DNA of 64,000 nucleotides. It comes from Microbacterium azadirachtae (GTDB lineage: Bacteria; Actinomycetota; Actinomycetes; Actinomycetales; Microbacteriaceae). The position numbers were made by a program, and so were the translations under genes. Positions within the stretch are counted from its first letter, which is position 1. Each line of letters opens with the position of its first letter. Where the stretch lies: contig NZ_JYIX01000038.1 in the NCBI RefSeq assembly GCF_000956505.1, positions 301,883 to 365,882 of the forward strand, given 5' to 3'. Positions 27,539 through 35,411 of this stretch are shown here, piece after piece. Below the pieces are notes generated by a model. The model was not told where the DNA came from, made no database searches, and was given only the letters and a program-made list of their open reading frames with translations.

Positions 27539-29656
27539 TCACGGGTTCAGGACAGCCTTGACCGGGGCGCTGCGGTGCAGGTCGCCGCCGAACGCGACGA
27601 GCTGGAACTGACGCCCTCCCGAGAGATCCACCGCCTCCGCGAAGAACACATCGCGGTGCACACGACCGAGCCATGTCGTGCCGGAGCCGCCGATCTGCAG
27701 CACGTCGTAACCCACGGCGTCGGACCGGAGGTCCCAGGCGAAGGTCAGATGCCGCTTTCCGTCGCCGGCATCGCCCGCATCGGCGACCTGGAAGCCCGTC
27801 GGCGTCGCGGGCTTGAGCGGCTTCCCGGCCTCGCGCAGAGACACCCGGCCGATGCGGCCGTCGCCGCTCGTCCGCAGCGAGATCCGCGCGATGCGACGGC
27901 CGCGGGCGTTCACACCGCCCGTCCAGCCGTCCCAGCCTGCGGGATCCGACTTCGCGAGCGGCTGCCAGTCGACCTCGGACGGCGCATCCTGCCAGGTGAC
28001 CCCGAGATCGATCGTCTGGACGCCCTGGGCGCGGACCTCGACCGCGATCGCCTTGTCGGCCGTCAGGTCGGTCTTGAACAGGTGGATCACTCCCCCGCCG
28101 CGCAGGGAGAGGCTGTGCCCGCTGCCGTAGCTGGCCGACTCGTCCAGCGTGACGACGACATCGCCCTCGGTCCAGAACTGCCACGTGAGCGCCCTGTCCG
28201 CGCTGCCCATGTTGTCCCAGCCCCTGTCGCGCACCTTCGCGCCCTCGAGGAAGAACGCGGATCCGACGCCGACGTTGAAGTCGGTCGCGATCGGCAGGCC
28301 GCCGTAGGGAGAGCGCTCCGTGATCCAGTGCGCGATGCCGTCCCACTGCCGGTAGTTCAGCGTGTCGGTGCGATACGGGGGCGTCCGGGGCTCGAGGCGC
28401 CCCGAGGTCCCGGGGTTCCCCGTCGGGCCGGACCAGAACCGCTGCTCCAGATCGCGATACGTCGCGCGCCCGTCCGCGGTGGACGTGGCGCCGTCCCACG
28501 ATCCGTTCAGCCAGATCTGCGAGTCCACGAACAGCGCGACAGAGGTCGGCGCGGGCCGTCCGGGGCCTGCGACGCTGCCGAAGTCCTCCTCCGGCCGGAA
28601 TCCGCCCTTCTGGTGCTCGACACCGGCGAAGCCCACGACGCGCGGGTCACGGCCGGCGGCGACGGCCGACGCGGCGCTCTTGCTGAGATCGCGGTCCGCG
28701 CCGCCGGTCGTCGCCTGCCACCAGTAGTTCATGAACAGGGAGTCGTAGATCGGCGCGTCCGGTGTGCCCAGCCAGCGCAGGTTGTTCTCGCTCAGCCTGT
28801 TCTCGTAGCTGACCTCGCCGCTGTCGAAGTCGGCCGAGTCGTAGCCCTGCAGATAGAAGTCGGGATCGGTGCGCTTGAGGTAGCGCAGGAAGTCCTGGAA
28901 CTTGGCGATCTGCGCGGCGCTGACGCTGCCCTCCTGGTTGATGAACAGCCCGTCGAATCCGAAGTACTTCCGGATCTCGATCATCTTGTCCGCAACAGGG
29001 AAGGACCCGTCGCCGGCCTGCACGAGGAAGGCGTCGAAGTCGACGGGGCGAGGCCAGAACCAGCCCCCGATAGACCGCGCGCCGTTCTTGTGCGCGGCCT
29101 CGGTCCATCCAGGGTTGGGGATGTCGATCACGCCATACGGGCGTCCGGGGGCGCGCTGTCCGTCGATCATCTCGATGGGCGCCGAGCCCTTGACCTGTCC
29201 GTGCCAGGTGCCCCAGATGTCGATGTACGACCAGTAGCGCTGGGTGTACACCTGCGCCTCGAGGCCGATCGCCTGGTTGTGGCCCTCGTAGACGCTTCCC
29301 GCGTCGTCGATCGTGAGCGTGGACAACTGCACCGCGGGATCGAGATCCGGATGCGCCTGCGTCGCGGCGAAGGGCGCGATCCGCGTGGCTCGCGGGATCA
29401 GGCAGCGCAGGTGCGGCGCCCACGGGGTCGTGCTCGGATCGAAGGCCAGCAGGTCGTCGGCGGCCCAGCCGAACGTGTATGGGCCGGGCGGCGTGCCCCC
29501 GGACGCCGGCACGGGCGCGGCGGCGCCGGTGCCGGCGGCGCCGGTTCCGGCAACGGGACGCACCGCCGCCGTCGCGATGCCGGGTGCGCCGGCCAGCAGC
29601 GCCGCCAGTCCGACACCTCCGACGGTCAGGAATGTTCTGCGATTCAGGTCAGCCAT
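27539..29656 (-). CDS. Tat-exported endo-beta-N-acetylglucosaminidase, glycoside hydrolase family 85
   Basis: A 705-residue secreted enzyme predicted to cleave the chitobiose core of N-glycans. The N-terminus M-A-D-L-N-R-R-T-F-L-T-V-G-G is a twin-arginine signal ending near A-T-A-A. The GH85 barrel follows, with the catalytic pair Asn240-x-Glu242 in F-D-G-L-F-I-N-Q-E, where Asn stabilises the oxazoline intermediate and Glu is acid/base. The motif W-F-W-P-R-P lies before it. The C-terminal 230 residues are beta-rich, including a fibronectin/discoidin-like stretch with W-D-L-R-S-D-A-V-G-Y-D-V. GGAGGG precedes the ATG at 29656; a GTG two codons earlier is an alternative. There are no glycan-uptake genes beside it, so it looks like a stand-alone acquisition with its own control site at 29733-29746. 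Confidence 0.9.
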   Translation of the reverse strand: MADLNRRTFLTVGGVGLAALLAGAPGIATAAVRPVAGTGAAGTGAAAPVPASGGTPPGPYTFGWAADDLLAFDPSTTPWAPHLRCLIPRATRIAPFAATQAHPDLDPAVQLSTLTIDDAGSVYEGHNQAIGLEAQVYTQRYWSYIDIWGTWHGQVKGSAPIEMIDGQRAPGRPYGVIDIPNPGWTEAAHKNGARSIGGWFWPRPVDFDAFLVQAGDGSFPVADKMIEIRKYFGFDGLFINQEGSVSAAQIAKFQDFLRYLKRTDPDFYLQGYDSADFDSGEVSYENRLSENNLRWLGTPDAPIYDSLFMNYWWQATTGGADRDLSKSAASAVAAGRDPRVVGFAGVEHQKGGFRPEEDFGSVAGPGRPAPTSVALFVDSQIWLNGSWDGATSTADGRATYRDLEQRFWSGPTGNPGTSGRLEPRTPPYRTDTLNYRQWDGIAHWITERSPYGGLPIATDFNVGVGSAFFLEGAKVRDRGWDNMGSADRALTWQFWTEGDVVVTLDESASYGSGHSLSLRGGGVIHLFKTDLTADKAIAVEVRAQGVQTIDLGVTWQDAPSEVDWQPLAKSDPAGWDGWTGGVNARGRRIARISLRTSGDGRIGRVSLREAGKPLKPATPTGFQVADAGDAGDGKRHLTFAWDLRSDAVGYDVLQIGGSGTTWLGRVHRDVFFAEAVDLSGGRQFQLVAFGGDLHRSAPVKAVLNP

Positions 29657-29732
29657 GTGCACCCTCCAGGTTGCGCTCCGTTGCGTAGCGGATCCGCGTC
29701 CCGTCAGCCGGCGATGCGAAGCCGCGCCCAGG

Positions 29733-29746
29733 CTATAACGTTTTAG
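29733..29746. promoter_or_regulatory. LacI-type operator-like palindrome upstream of GH85 gene
   Basis: CTATAACGTTTTAG is palindromic at twelve of fourteen positions around a central CG, the shape of LacI-family operators. It lies 77 bp upstream of the GH85 start in an otherwise GC-rich stretch. No LacI-family gene is present in the window. Confidence 0.45.
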
Positions 29747-29834
29747 TGTTGCCGCGCGAGGATCTTCTCGGCGCGTCGAGGAGTGCGCCAGGGAAAGATC
29801 CGATGTTCGCCGGCGTCGCCACCGCGTTCAAACG

Positions 29835-29874
29835 CCACGGGGCGCCGAGCCGGAACGGGCTCGGCGCCCCGTGG
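29835..29874 (-). terminator. Hairpin terminator downstream of ffh
   Basis: A 17-bp perfect stem (29835-29851 with 29858-29874) and six-base loop, starting ten bases past the ffh stop codon in the direction of ffh transcription. It separates ffh from the GH85 control region. Confidence 0.82.
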
Positions 29875-29883
29875 GCGACGCTG

Positions 29884-31434
29884 TCAGTTCTTGCCGAAGA
29901 GCTTCTGGATCTCGGCCATGTCGGCCTCGCTCGGCGCCGGCTGCCCGCTCAGGCCGAAGCCGGATCCGGTCGCGGCCTGGCTGGTGGCCAGCCCGGCGTT
30001 CTCGGCGGCGCGCTTCGCCGGGTTGCCCGATCGGGAACCGGAGCCCTTGGCCTTCTTGCCGCGCTTTGAGGAGGCGCCGGGACGCCCCATGCCGGGCATC
30101 GCGCCCATGCCGGGGATGTTCGGGGTGCCACCGCGGGCGACGGTCTTCATCATCTTGGCAGCCTGCTCGAACCGCTGCACGAGCTGGTTCACGTCGGTCA
30201 CGGTCATGCCGGAGCCGCGCGCGATGCGCAGGCGGCGGGATCCGTTGAGCACCTTGGGGTTGCGGCGCTCCCCCGGCGTCATCGAGCGGATGATCGCCTC
30301 GGTGCGGTCGATCTCGCGCTCGTCGAAGTCCTCGAGCTGCTGCTTCATCTGACCCATGCCAGGGAGCATCCCGAGCATCTTCTTCATCGAGCCCATCTTC
30401 TTGAGCTGCTGCATCTGCTCGAGGAAGTCCTCGAGCGTGAAGGTCTCAGTTGCGAGCTTCTCAGCGACCTTGAGCGCTTCAGCTTCATCGAACGCGCTCT
30501 GTGCCTGCTCGATGAGGGTCAGGATGTCACCGAGATCGAGGATCCGGCTCGCCATGCGGTCGGGGTGGAACGGCTCAAGGTCGTCGAGGCCTTCGCCCGT
30601 CGACGCGAACATGATCGGGCGGCCCGTGACCGAGGCGACCGAGAGCGCGGCACCGCCGCGGGCGTCGCCGTCGAGCTTGGACAGCACCACGCCGGTGAAG
30701 TCCACGCCGTCCTGGAACGCCTTCGCGGTGTTGACCGCATCCTGACCGATCATCGCGTCGATCACGAACAGGACCTCGTCCGGATCCACCGCTGCGCGGA
30801 TGTCGGCGGCCTGCTTCATGAGCTCGGCGTCGACGCCGAGTCGTCCTGCGGTGTCGATGATGACGATGTCGTGCTGCTGGCGGCGGGCGTGCTCCACGCC
30901 GTCGCGCGACACCCGCACGGGGTCGCCGACGCCGTTGCCCGGCTCCGGCGCGTAGATGGTGGCACCCGCCTGCTCGGCGACGACGGTGAGCTGGGTCACC
31001 GCGTTCGGGCGCTGCAGGTCGGCGGCGACGAGCAGGGGCGTGTGTCCCTCGCTCTGCAGCTGCTTGGCGAGCTTTCCGGCGAAGGTCGTCTTTCCGGATC
31101 CCTGGAGTCCGGCGAGCATGATGACCGTCGGCGGGTTCTTCGCGAACTCGAGGCGGCGCTGCTCGCCGCCGAGGATCGCGACGAGCTCCTCGTTGACGAT
31201 CTGCACGACCTGCTGCGCGGGGTTCAGCGCCTTGTTGACCTCGTCGCCCAGGGCGCGTTCGCGCACCTTCGCGGTGAAGTCCTTGACGACGGGCAGCGCG
31301 ACGTCGGCGTCGAGCAGGGCGCGTCGGATCTCGCGGACGGTGCCGTCGATGTCGGCGGCGGTCAGCTTGCCCTTCGTGCGCAGGTTGCGGAAGGTCTCGG
31401 TGAGCCGATCGGAAAGCGTGCCAAATGTAGCCAT
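29884..31434 (-). CDS. ffh: Signal recognition particle protein Ffh
   Basis: A 516-residue SRP GTPase that binds signal sequences of nascent membrane and secreted proteins. The N domain comes first. The G domain has G-L-Q-G-S-G-K-T-T (P-loop, about 107-115), D-T-A-G-R-L and L-S-K-L-D-G-D-A-R-G-G. A Met-rich M domain follows (Q-M-Q-Q-L-K-K-M-G-S-M-K-K-M-L-G-M). The RNA-binding helix is S-R-R-L-R-I-A-R-G-S-G. The Gly/Met/Lys-rich tail with G-K-K-A-K-G is usual for actinobacteria. Its receptor gene ftsY is about 3 kb away. The ATG at 31434 lacks a clear Shine-Dalgarno sequence. Confidence 0.96.
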   Translation of the reverse strand: MATFGTLSDRLTETFRNLRTKGKLTAADIDGTVREIRRALLDADVALPVVKDFTAKVRERALGDEVNKALNPAQQVVQIVNEELVAILGGEQRRLEFAKNPPTVIMLAGLQGSGKTTFAGKLAKQLQSEGHTPLLVAADLQRPNAVTQLTVVAEQAGATIYAPEPGNGVGDPVRVSRDGVEHARRQQHDIVIIDTAGRLGVDAELMKQAADIRAAVDPDEVLFVIDAMIGQDAVNTAKAFQDGVDFTGVVLSKLDGDARGGAALSVASVTGRPIMFASTGEGLDDLEPFHPDRMASRILDLGDILTLIEQAQSAFDEAEALKVAEKLATETFTLEDFLEQMQQLKKMGSMKKMLGMLPGMGQMKQQLEDFDEREIDRTEAIIRSMTPGERRNPKVLNGSRRLRIARGSGMTVTDVNQLVQRFEQAAKMMKTVARGGTPNIPGMGAMPGMGRPGASSKRGKKAKGSGSRSGNPAKRAAENAGLATSQAATGSGFGLSGQPAPSEADMAEIQKLFGKN

Positions 31435-31477
31435 GGTGCTGCAATTCTACGCGAGCGGATCCCCGATCCGCGGCGCG

Positions 31478-32065
31478 TCAGCCCCAGTGCAGATCCGCGA
31501 TGCGCGGCAGCGCGTGCTGTAGCTGCGCGAGCGGCGACCCGTGGCCCGCGCCGCCCTCGGCCCAGACGCGCAGCGACGACAGCACGACGATCGCGTAGGC
31601 GGCGCCGAGCACATCGGCCCTGATGCGCTCCACACCCGCGCCGCGCGCGGCCTCGGACAGGGCGGTGGCGAGCCTGCCCTGGCGCAGCGCGGACTCGCGC
31701 TGCAGCTCCTCCGCCAGGCCCATGGCCTGCGCGTTGCCGAAGGCGAGGGCGAGCGGATCCGGCTCGACCCCCTCCAGGATCGCGGCGAGCACAGCCTCGA
31801 TCCCCGCCGAATCGGCGCCGGCACCCGGCGCCTCGAGCGCTGCGACCGCGCGATCGAGACGCTCGTCGAAACCGGACCAGAGCACGTCGCTCTTGGAGGA
31901 GAAGTAGTTGAAGAAGCTCGACCTGCTCACCCCGGCGCGTTGCGCGATGCCGGCGATCGATGTGCCCTCGTACCCGGATTCCAGGAACAGCTCGCAGGCC
32001 GCTTCGGCGATCGTCTCGCGCGAGGAGACCCGGGGGCGGCCGACGCCGCGGGCAGGGGTGGTCAC
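31478..32065 (-). CDS. TetR-family transcriptional regulator
   Basis: About 195 residues. The helix-turn-helix is [23 protein letters not shown] at about 40-62, preceded by [12 protein letters not shown]. The ligand-binding domain shows no recognisable specificity. Two adjacent GTG codons (32068, 32065) begin [12 protein letters not shown]. An ATG much further up at 32161 would overlap lipB and adds unlikely residues. It is divergent from lipB with only 85 bp between, and 43 bp ahead of ffh. It could regulate lipBA or itself. Confidence 0.82.
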   Translation of the reverse strand: MTTPARGVGRPRVSSRETIAEAACELFLESGYEGTSIAGIAQRAGVSRSSFFNYFSSKSDVLWSGFDERLDRAVAALEAPGAGADSAGIEAVLAAILEGVEPDPLALAFGNAQAMGLAEELQRESALRQGRLATALSEAARGAGVERIRADVLGAAYAIVVLSSLRVWAEGGAGHGSPLAQLQHALPRIADLHWG

Positions 32066-32109
32066 CACGCCACCGTATCGCGATGCGCGCACCCGTCGAT
32101 TCACCCCTA

Positions 32110-32130
32110 TTATTGAACCGCATACAACAA
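32110..32130. promoter_or_regulatory. Possible TetR operator in lipB/TetR divergent region
   Basis: An imperfect inverted repeat TTATTG-N9-CAACAA (one mismatch) in the only AT-rich patch between the two divergent starts. The position fits a TetR-type operator or overlapping promoter elements. The evidence is weak. Confidence 0.35.
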
Positions 32131-32150
32131 CTCGACCAGAAGGATCGGCC

Positions 32151-32792
32151 ATGCTCGACATCCAGACGGTGGGCCTCGCCCCCGAGTTCGTGCCCTACCT
32201 CGACGGGTGGGATCTGCAGCGGCGCGTACACGCCGAGATCGTGGCCGGCGCCCGTCCTGACACGCTGCTGCTCCTCGAACACGAGGCGGTGTACACGGCC
32301 GGCAAGCGCACCGAACCTCAGGAGCGCCCCCACGACGGCACGCCCGTGGTCGACGTCGACCGCGGGGGGAAGATCACGTGGCACGGGCCGGGACAGCTCG
32401 TGGGCTATCCCCTCGTGCGTCTTCCGGAGCCCATGGACGTCGTCGCCCATGTCCGCCGACTGGAGCGCCTACTGATCGACGTGCTGCGTCCCCTGGGCGT
32501 GGACGGGTACCAGGTCGAGGGCCGCAGCGGCGTGTGGGTGCGCCGGCCGCTCAGCGAGGACAAGGTGGCCGCGATCGGAGTGCGCGTGCAGCAGGGCGTG
32601 ACCATGCACGGCTTCGCGATCAACTGCGACAACACCCTCGCCGGCTTCCGCGGCATCATCCCCTGCGGCATCACCGACGCCGGTGTCACCACCGTGAGCG
32701 AGGTGATCGGCCGCGAGGTCTCCCCCGCCGACATCGTCGATGCGGTGGCCGCCGCATTCGCCGGCGAGTACGCGGCGGAGGTGGCCGCATGA
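32151..32792 (+). CDS. lipB: Octanoyl-[acyl-carrier-protein]:protein N-octanoyltransferase (lipoate biosynthesis)
   Basis: A 213-residue transferase moving octanoate from ACP to lipoyl domains. It has the LipB signature [17 protein letters not shown] at about 68-84. [16 protein letters not shown] contains the catalytic Lys-equivalent region, and I-I-P-C-G-I-T-D carries the acyl-accepting Cys. AGAAGG precedes the ATG. The stop overlaps the lipA start (ATGA), coupling the two steps of lipoate assembly. Confidence 0.95.
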   Translation: MLDIQTVGLAPEFVPYLDGWDLQRRVHAEIVAGARPDTLLLLEHEAVYTAGKRTEPQERPHDGTPVVDVDRGGKITWHGPGQLVGYPLVRLPEPMDVVAHVRRLERLLIDVLRPLGVDGYQVEGRSGVWVRRPLSEDKVAAIGVRVQQGVTMHGFAINCDNTLAGFRGIIPCGITDAGVTTVSEVIGREVSPADIVDAVAAAFAGEYAAEVAA

Positions 32793-33778
32793 GCGCCGCT
32801 CCCGAGGGCCGCAAGCTCCTGCGCCTGGAGATCCGCAACGCCGAGACTCCGATCGAGCGCAAGCCGGAGTGGATCAAGACAAAGGCGCGGATGGGGCCGG
32901 AGTACAAGGCCCTGCACTCGCTCGTGAAGGACGAGGGGCTGCACACGGTCTGCCAGGAGGCCGGCTGCCCCAACATCTTCGAGTGCTGGGAGGACAAGGA
33001 GGCCACGTTCCTCATCGGCGGCTCGCAGTGCACGCGCCGCTGCGACTTCTGCCAGATCGACACGGGCAAACCCGCCGATTACGACACCGACGAGCCGCGC
33101 CGCGTGGCCGAGAGCGTGCAGCAGATGGGTCTGCGCTACGCGACCGTCACGAGCGTGGCCCGTGACGACCTCCCCGACACCGGGGCCTGGCTGAACGCCG
33201 AGACGGTGCGCAAGATCCACGAACTCAACCCGAACACCGGTGTCGAGCTGCTCGCGAACGAGCACAACGCGGATCCGGCGTTCCTGGGCCAGATCTTCGA
33301 CGCGCGTCCCGAGGTCTTCGCGCACAACGTCGAGACCGTGCCGCGCATCTTCAAGCGGATCCGTCCCGCGTTCAAGTACGAGCGCTCCCTCAACGTCATC
33401 ACGCAGGGGCACGAAGCCGGGCTCATCACCAAGTCGAATCTGATCCTCGGCATGGGCGAGGAGCCGGAAGAGGTCGTGCAGGCGCTCCAGGACCTGCACG
33501 ACGCGGGCTGCGACATCATCACGATCACCCAGTACCTTCGTCCCACGCCCCGCCACCTTCCGGTGTCTCGCTGGGTGAAGCCCGACGAGTTCGTCGCGTT
33601 CAAGGAGGAGGCGGAGCGGATCGGATTCCTCGGCGTGCTCGCCGGTCCGCTGGTGCGCTCCTCGTACCGCGCCGGCCGGCTGTGGGCGCAGTCCATGGCA
33701 TCCAAGGGCCGCGAGATCCCGCCGCACCTGGCGCACATCGCCGCCAGCGCAGACCTCGGCTTCGCCCAAGCCGTCTGA
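32789..33778 (+). CDS. lipA: Lipoyl synthase (radical SAM)
   Basis: A 329-residue radical-SAM enzyme inserting two sulfurs into octanoyl chains. The auxiliary cluster motif C-x4-C-x5-C is in [13 protein letters not shown]. The radical-SAM motif C-x3-C-x2-C is in C-T-R-R-C-D-F-C. The family ending R-S-S-Y-R-A-G is present. Translationally coupled to lipB through ATGA. Confidence 0.96.
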   Translation: MSAAPEGRKLLRLEIRNAETPIERKPEWIKTKARMGPEYKALHSLVKDEGLHTVCQEAGCPNIFECWEDKEATFLIGGSQCTRRCDFCQIDTGKPADYDTDEPRRVAESVQQMGLRYATVTSVARDDLPDTGAWLNAETVRKIHELNPNTGVELLANEHNADPAFLGQIFDARPEVFAHNVETVPRIFKRIRPAFKYERSLNVITQGHEAGLITKSNLILGMGEEPEEVVQALQDLHDAGCDIITITQYLRPTPRHLPVSRWVKPDEFVAFKEEAERIGFLGVLAGPLVRSSYRAGRLWAQSMASKGREIPPHLAHIAASADLGFAQAV

Positions 33779-33787
33779 GACGCGGAT

Positions 33788-33825
33788 CGCCGGACGGGAG
33801 GCAGGGGGGGCATCCTCGTCCGGCG
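33788..33825 (+). terminator. Candidate terminator after lipA
   Basis: A 9-bp perfect stem CGCCGGACG / CGTCCGGCG with a 20-nt loop, ten bases past the lipA stop and upstream of the convergent DUF2004-like gene stop. No T-run. Confidence 0.45.
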
Positions 33826-33875
33826 GTTCGTTCATCCGGCGACAGCGAAGTGCCTGCCGCGCACGCCGGCGGTGT

Positions 33876-34376
33876 TCAGTCGGCGCTCATGACCGACAGC
33901 ACGGAGCCGTCGGATCCGAAGTTCACCAGCAGCACGTCGTCGGCGCCGTCGGCATCGAGCGCGTACTCGAGCACCGCGAACGGCTCGCTGCCGCCGTGCT
34001 CGTCCACGAGCAGCGTCATGCTCATCAGCTGCAGCGAGCGGATGATGTCGACCGCGGCGTCACCGCTCACGTCGACGAGGTAGTCGTTGAGCTCATCGCC
34101 GTACTCCTCCTGCTGCTGCAGGATGTACTCGGTGACCTCGCTCGTGCGGTCGTCGACCTCGGAGAGCATCCCGCGGCGGGCCTTGTCGTCGATGGCCTCG
34201 AGCCCCGAGACGAAGGCGGCGGCGATGTCGAGCGATTCCCGGGAGACGTCCTCCTGGTCGGGCGCGGTCAGATCCACGGTGAGCGCGTGGTCGCCGAACT
34301 CCACCGTCTCGGACCAGAAGATCGATCCGTCCGGTCCCGAGGACAGCAGTCCGAAGAAGTCGTGTTCGATCGCCAT
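33876..34376 (-). CDS. DUF2004-like conserved protein
   Basis: A 166-residue acidic, soluble protein beginning M-A-I-E-H-D-F-F-G-L-L, with W-S-E-T-V-E-F-G-D and a long charged helical middle. Start and composition resemble the DUF2004 family, whose function is unknown. No signal peptide or membrane segment. It lies on the minus strand after ftsY and convergent with lipA; nothing in the context points to a role. Confidence 0.75.
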   Translation of the reverse strand: MAIEHDFFGLLSSGPDGSIFWSETVEFGDHALTVDLTAPDQEDVSRESLDIAAAFVSGLEAIDDKARRGMLSEVDDRTSEVTEYILQQQEEYGDELNDYLVDVSGDAAVDIIRSLQLMSMTLLVDEHGGSEPFAVLEYALDADGADDVLLVNFGSDGSVLSVMSAD

Positions 34377-34456
34377 ACCGCTATAAAACCAGCCTTGCGC
34401 GCGAGGCGGTAGTCCGTCGCGCGCGTGCCGCGGACCCGTTCGTCATGATCACGGAA

Positions 34457-35332
34457 TCAGGCTCCGACGAGCGCCTGCACGAACACGTGCGGCGTGAAGC
34501 CGGTGAGGTCGTCGATGCCCTCGCCCTGGCCGAGGAGCTTGACCGGGATGCCGGTTCGCTCCTGCACGGCGAGGACGAATCCGCCCTTCGCGGAGCCGTC
34601 GAGCTTGGTGAGCACGAGCCCTGTCACGCCCGCATGCTCGAGGAACGCCTCCGCCTGCAGGACGCCGTTCTGACCGGTCGTCGCATCGAGCACGAGCAGC
34701 ACCTCACTGATCGGCGCCTGCTTCTCCACGACGCGGCGGATCTTGGACAGTTCGTCCATCAGCCCGCCCTTGGTGTGCAGGCGCCCCGCGGTGTCGATGA
34801 TCACGATCTCCGTGCCTTCGCGCTTGGCGTAGTCCACGGTCTGGAATGCGACGGACGCCGGATCCTGCCCGTGCTGCTGCGGGCGCACGATCGCGGCTCC
34901 CGCACGCTGCGCCCACGTGGCCAGCTGCTCGACGGCGGCGGCGCGGAAAGTGTCGGCGGCGCCCACGACGACGGAGCGCTGGTAGCCGCGCAGGAACTTC
35001 GTGAACTTGCCGATCGTGGTGGTCTTGCCGACGCCGTTCACGCCGACGACGAGCACCACGGCCGGGCGCTCCGTGAGCTTCAGCGTGGTGTCGAACTTCG
35101 CGAAGTGCTCCTCGAGCGTCTCCCGGAGCATCCGCTGCAGATCCTTCGGATCCGTCGTGCGGTACTTCTCGACCTTGGCGCGCAGCTCCTCGACCAGGCG
35201 CTCGGTGATGTCGGGGCCGAAGTCGGCGGTGAGCAGCGCAGTCTCGAGGTCGTCCCAGGTGTCCTCATCGATCGTGGGCTTGACGAACATGCCGCGCAGC
35301 GCGCGACCGAGGGACCAGGACTTCTCCGCCAT
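34457..35332 (-). CDS. ftsY: Signal recognition particle receptor FtsY
   Basis: A 291-residue SRP-GTPase that docks the Ffh-ribosome complex at the membrane. The N domain is followed by the G domain with G-V-N-G-V-G-K-T-T-T-I-G-K (P-loop), D-T-F-R-A-A-A-V-E-Q-L, D-T-A-G-R-L-H and T-K-L-D-G-S-A-K-G-G. The acidic A domain seen in E. coli is nearly absent, as in many Gram-positives. The gene is downstream of smc on the same strand, a common bacterial arrangement. Confidence 0.96.
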   Translation of the reverse strand: MAEKSWSLGRALRGMFVKPTIDEDTWDDLETALLTADFGPDITERLVEELRAKVEKYRTTDPKDLQRMLRETLEEHFAKFDTTLKLTERPAVVLVVGVNGVGKTTTIGKFTKFLRGYQRSVVVGAADTFRAAAVEQLATWAQRAGAAIVRPQQHGQDPASVAFQTVDYAKREGTEIVIIDTAGRLHTKGGLMDELSKIRRVVEKQAPISEVLLVLDATTGQNGVLQAEAFLEHAGVTGLVLTKLDGSAKGGFVLAVQERTGIPVKLLGQGEGIDDLTGFTPHVFVQALVGA

Positions 35333-35411
35333 GCCCCCAGCCTACGGGGAGCGGCCCGGCGAACCCGGCGTGTTCGCCGACGGCACGCGGCCCGCCGTGC
35401 GACGTCTCGGC

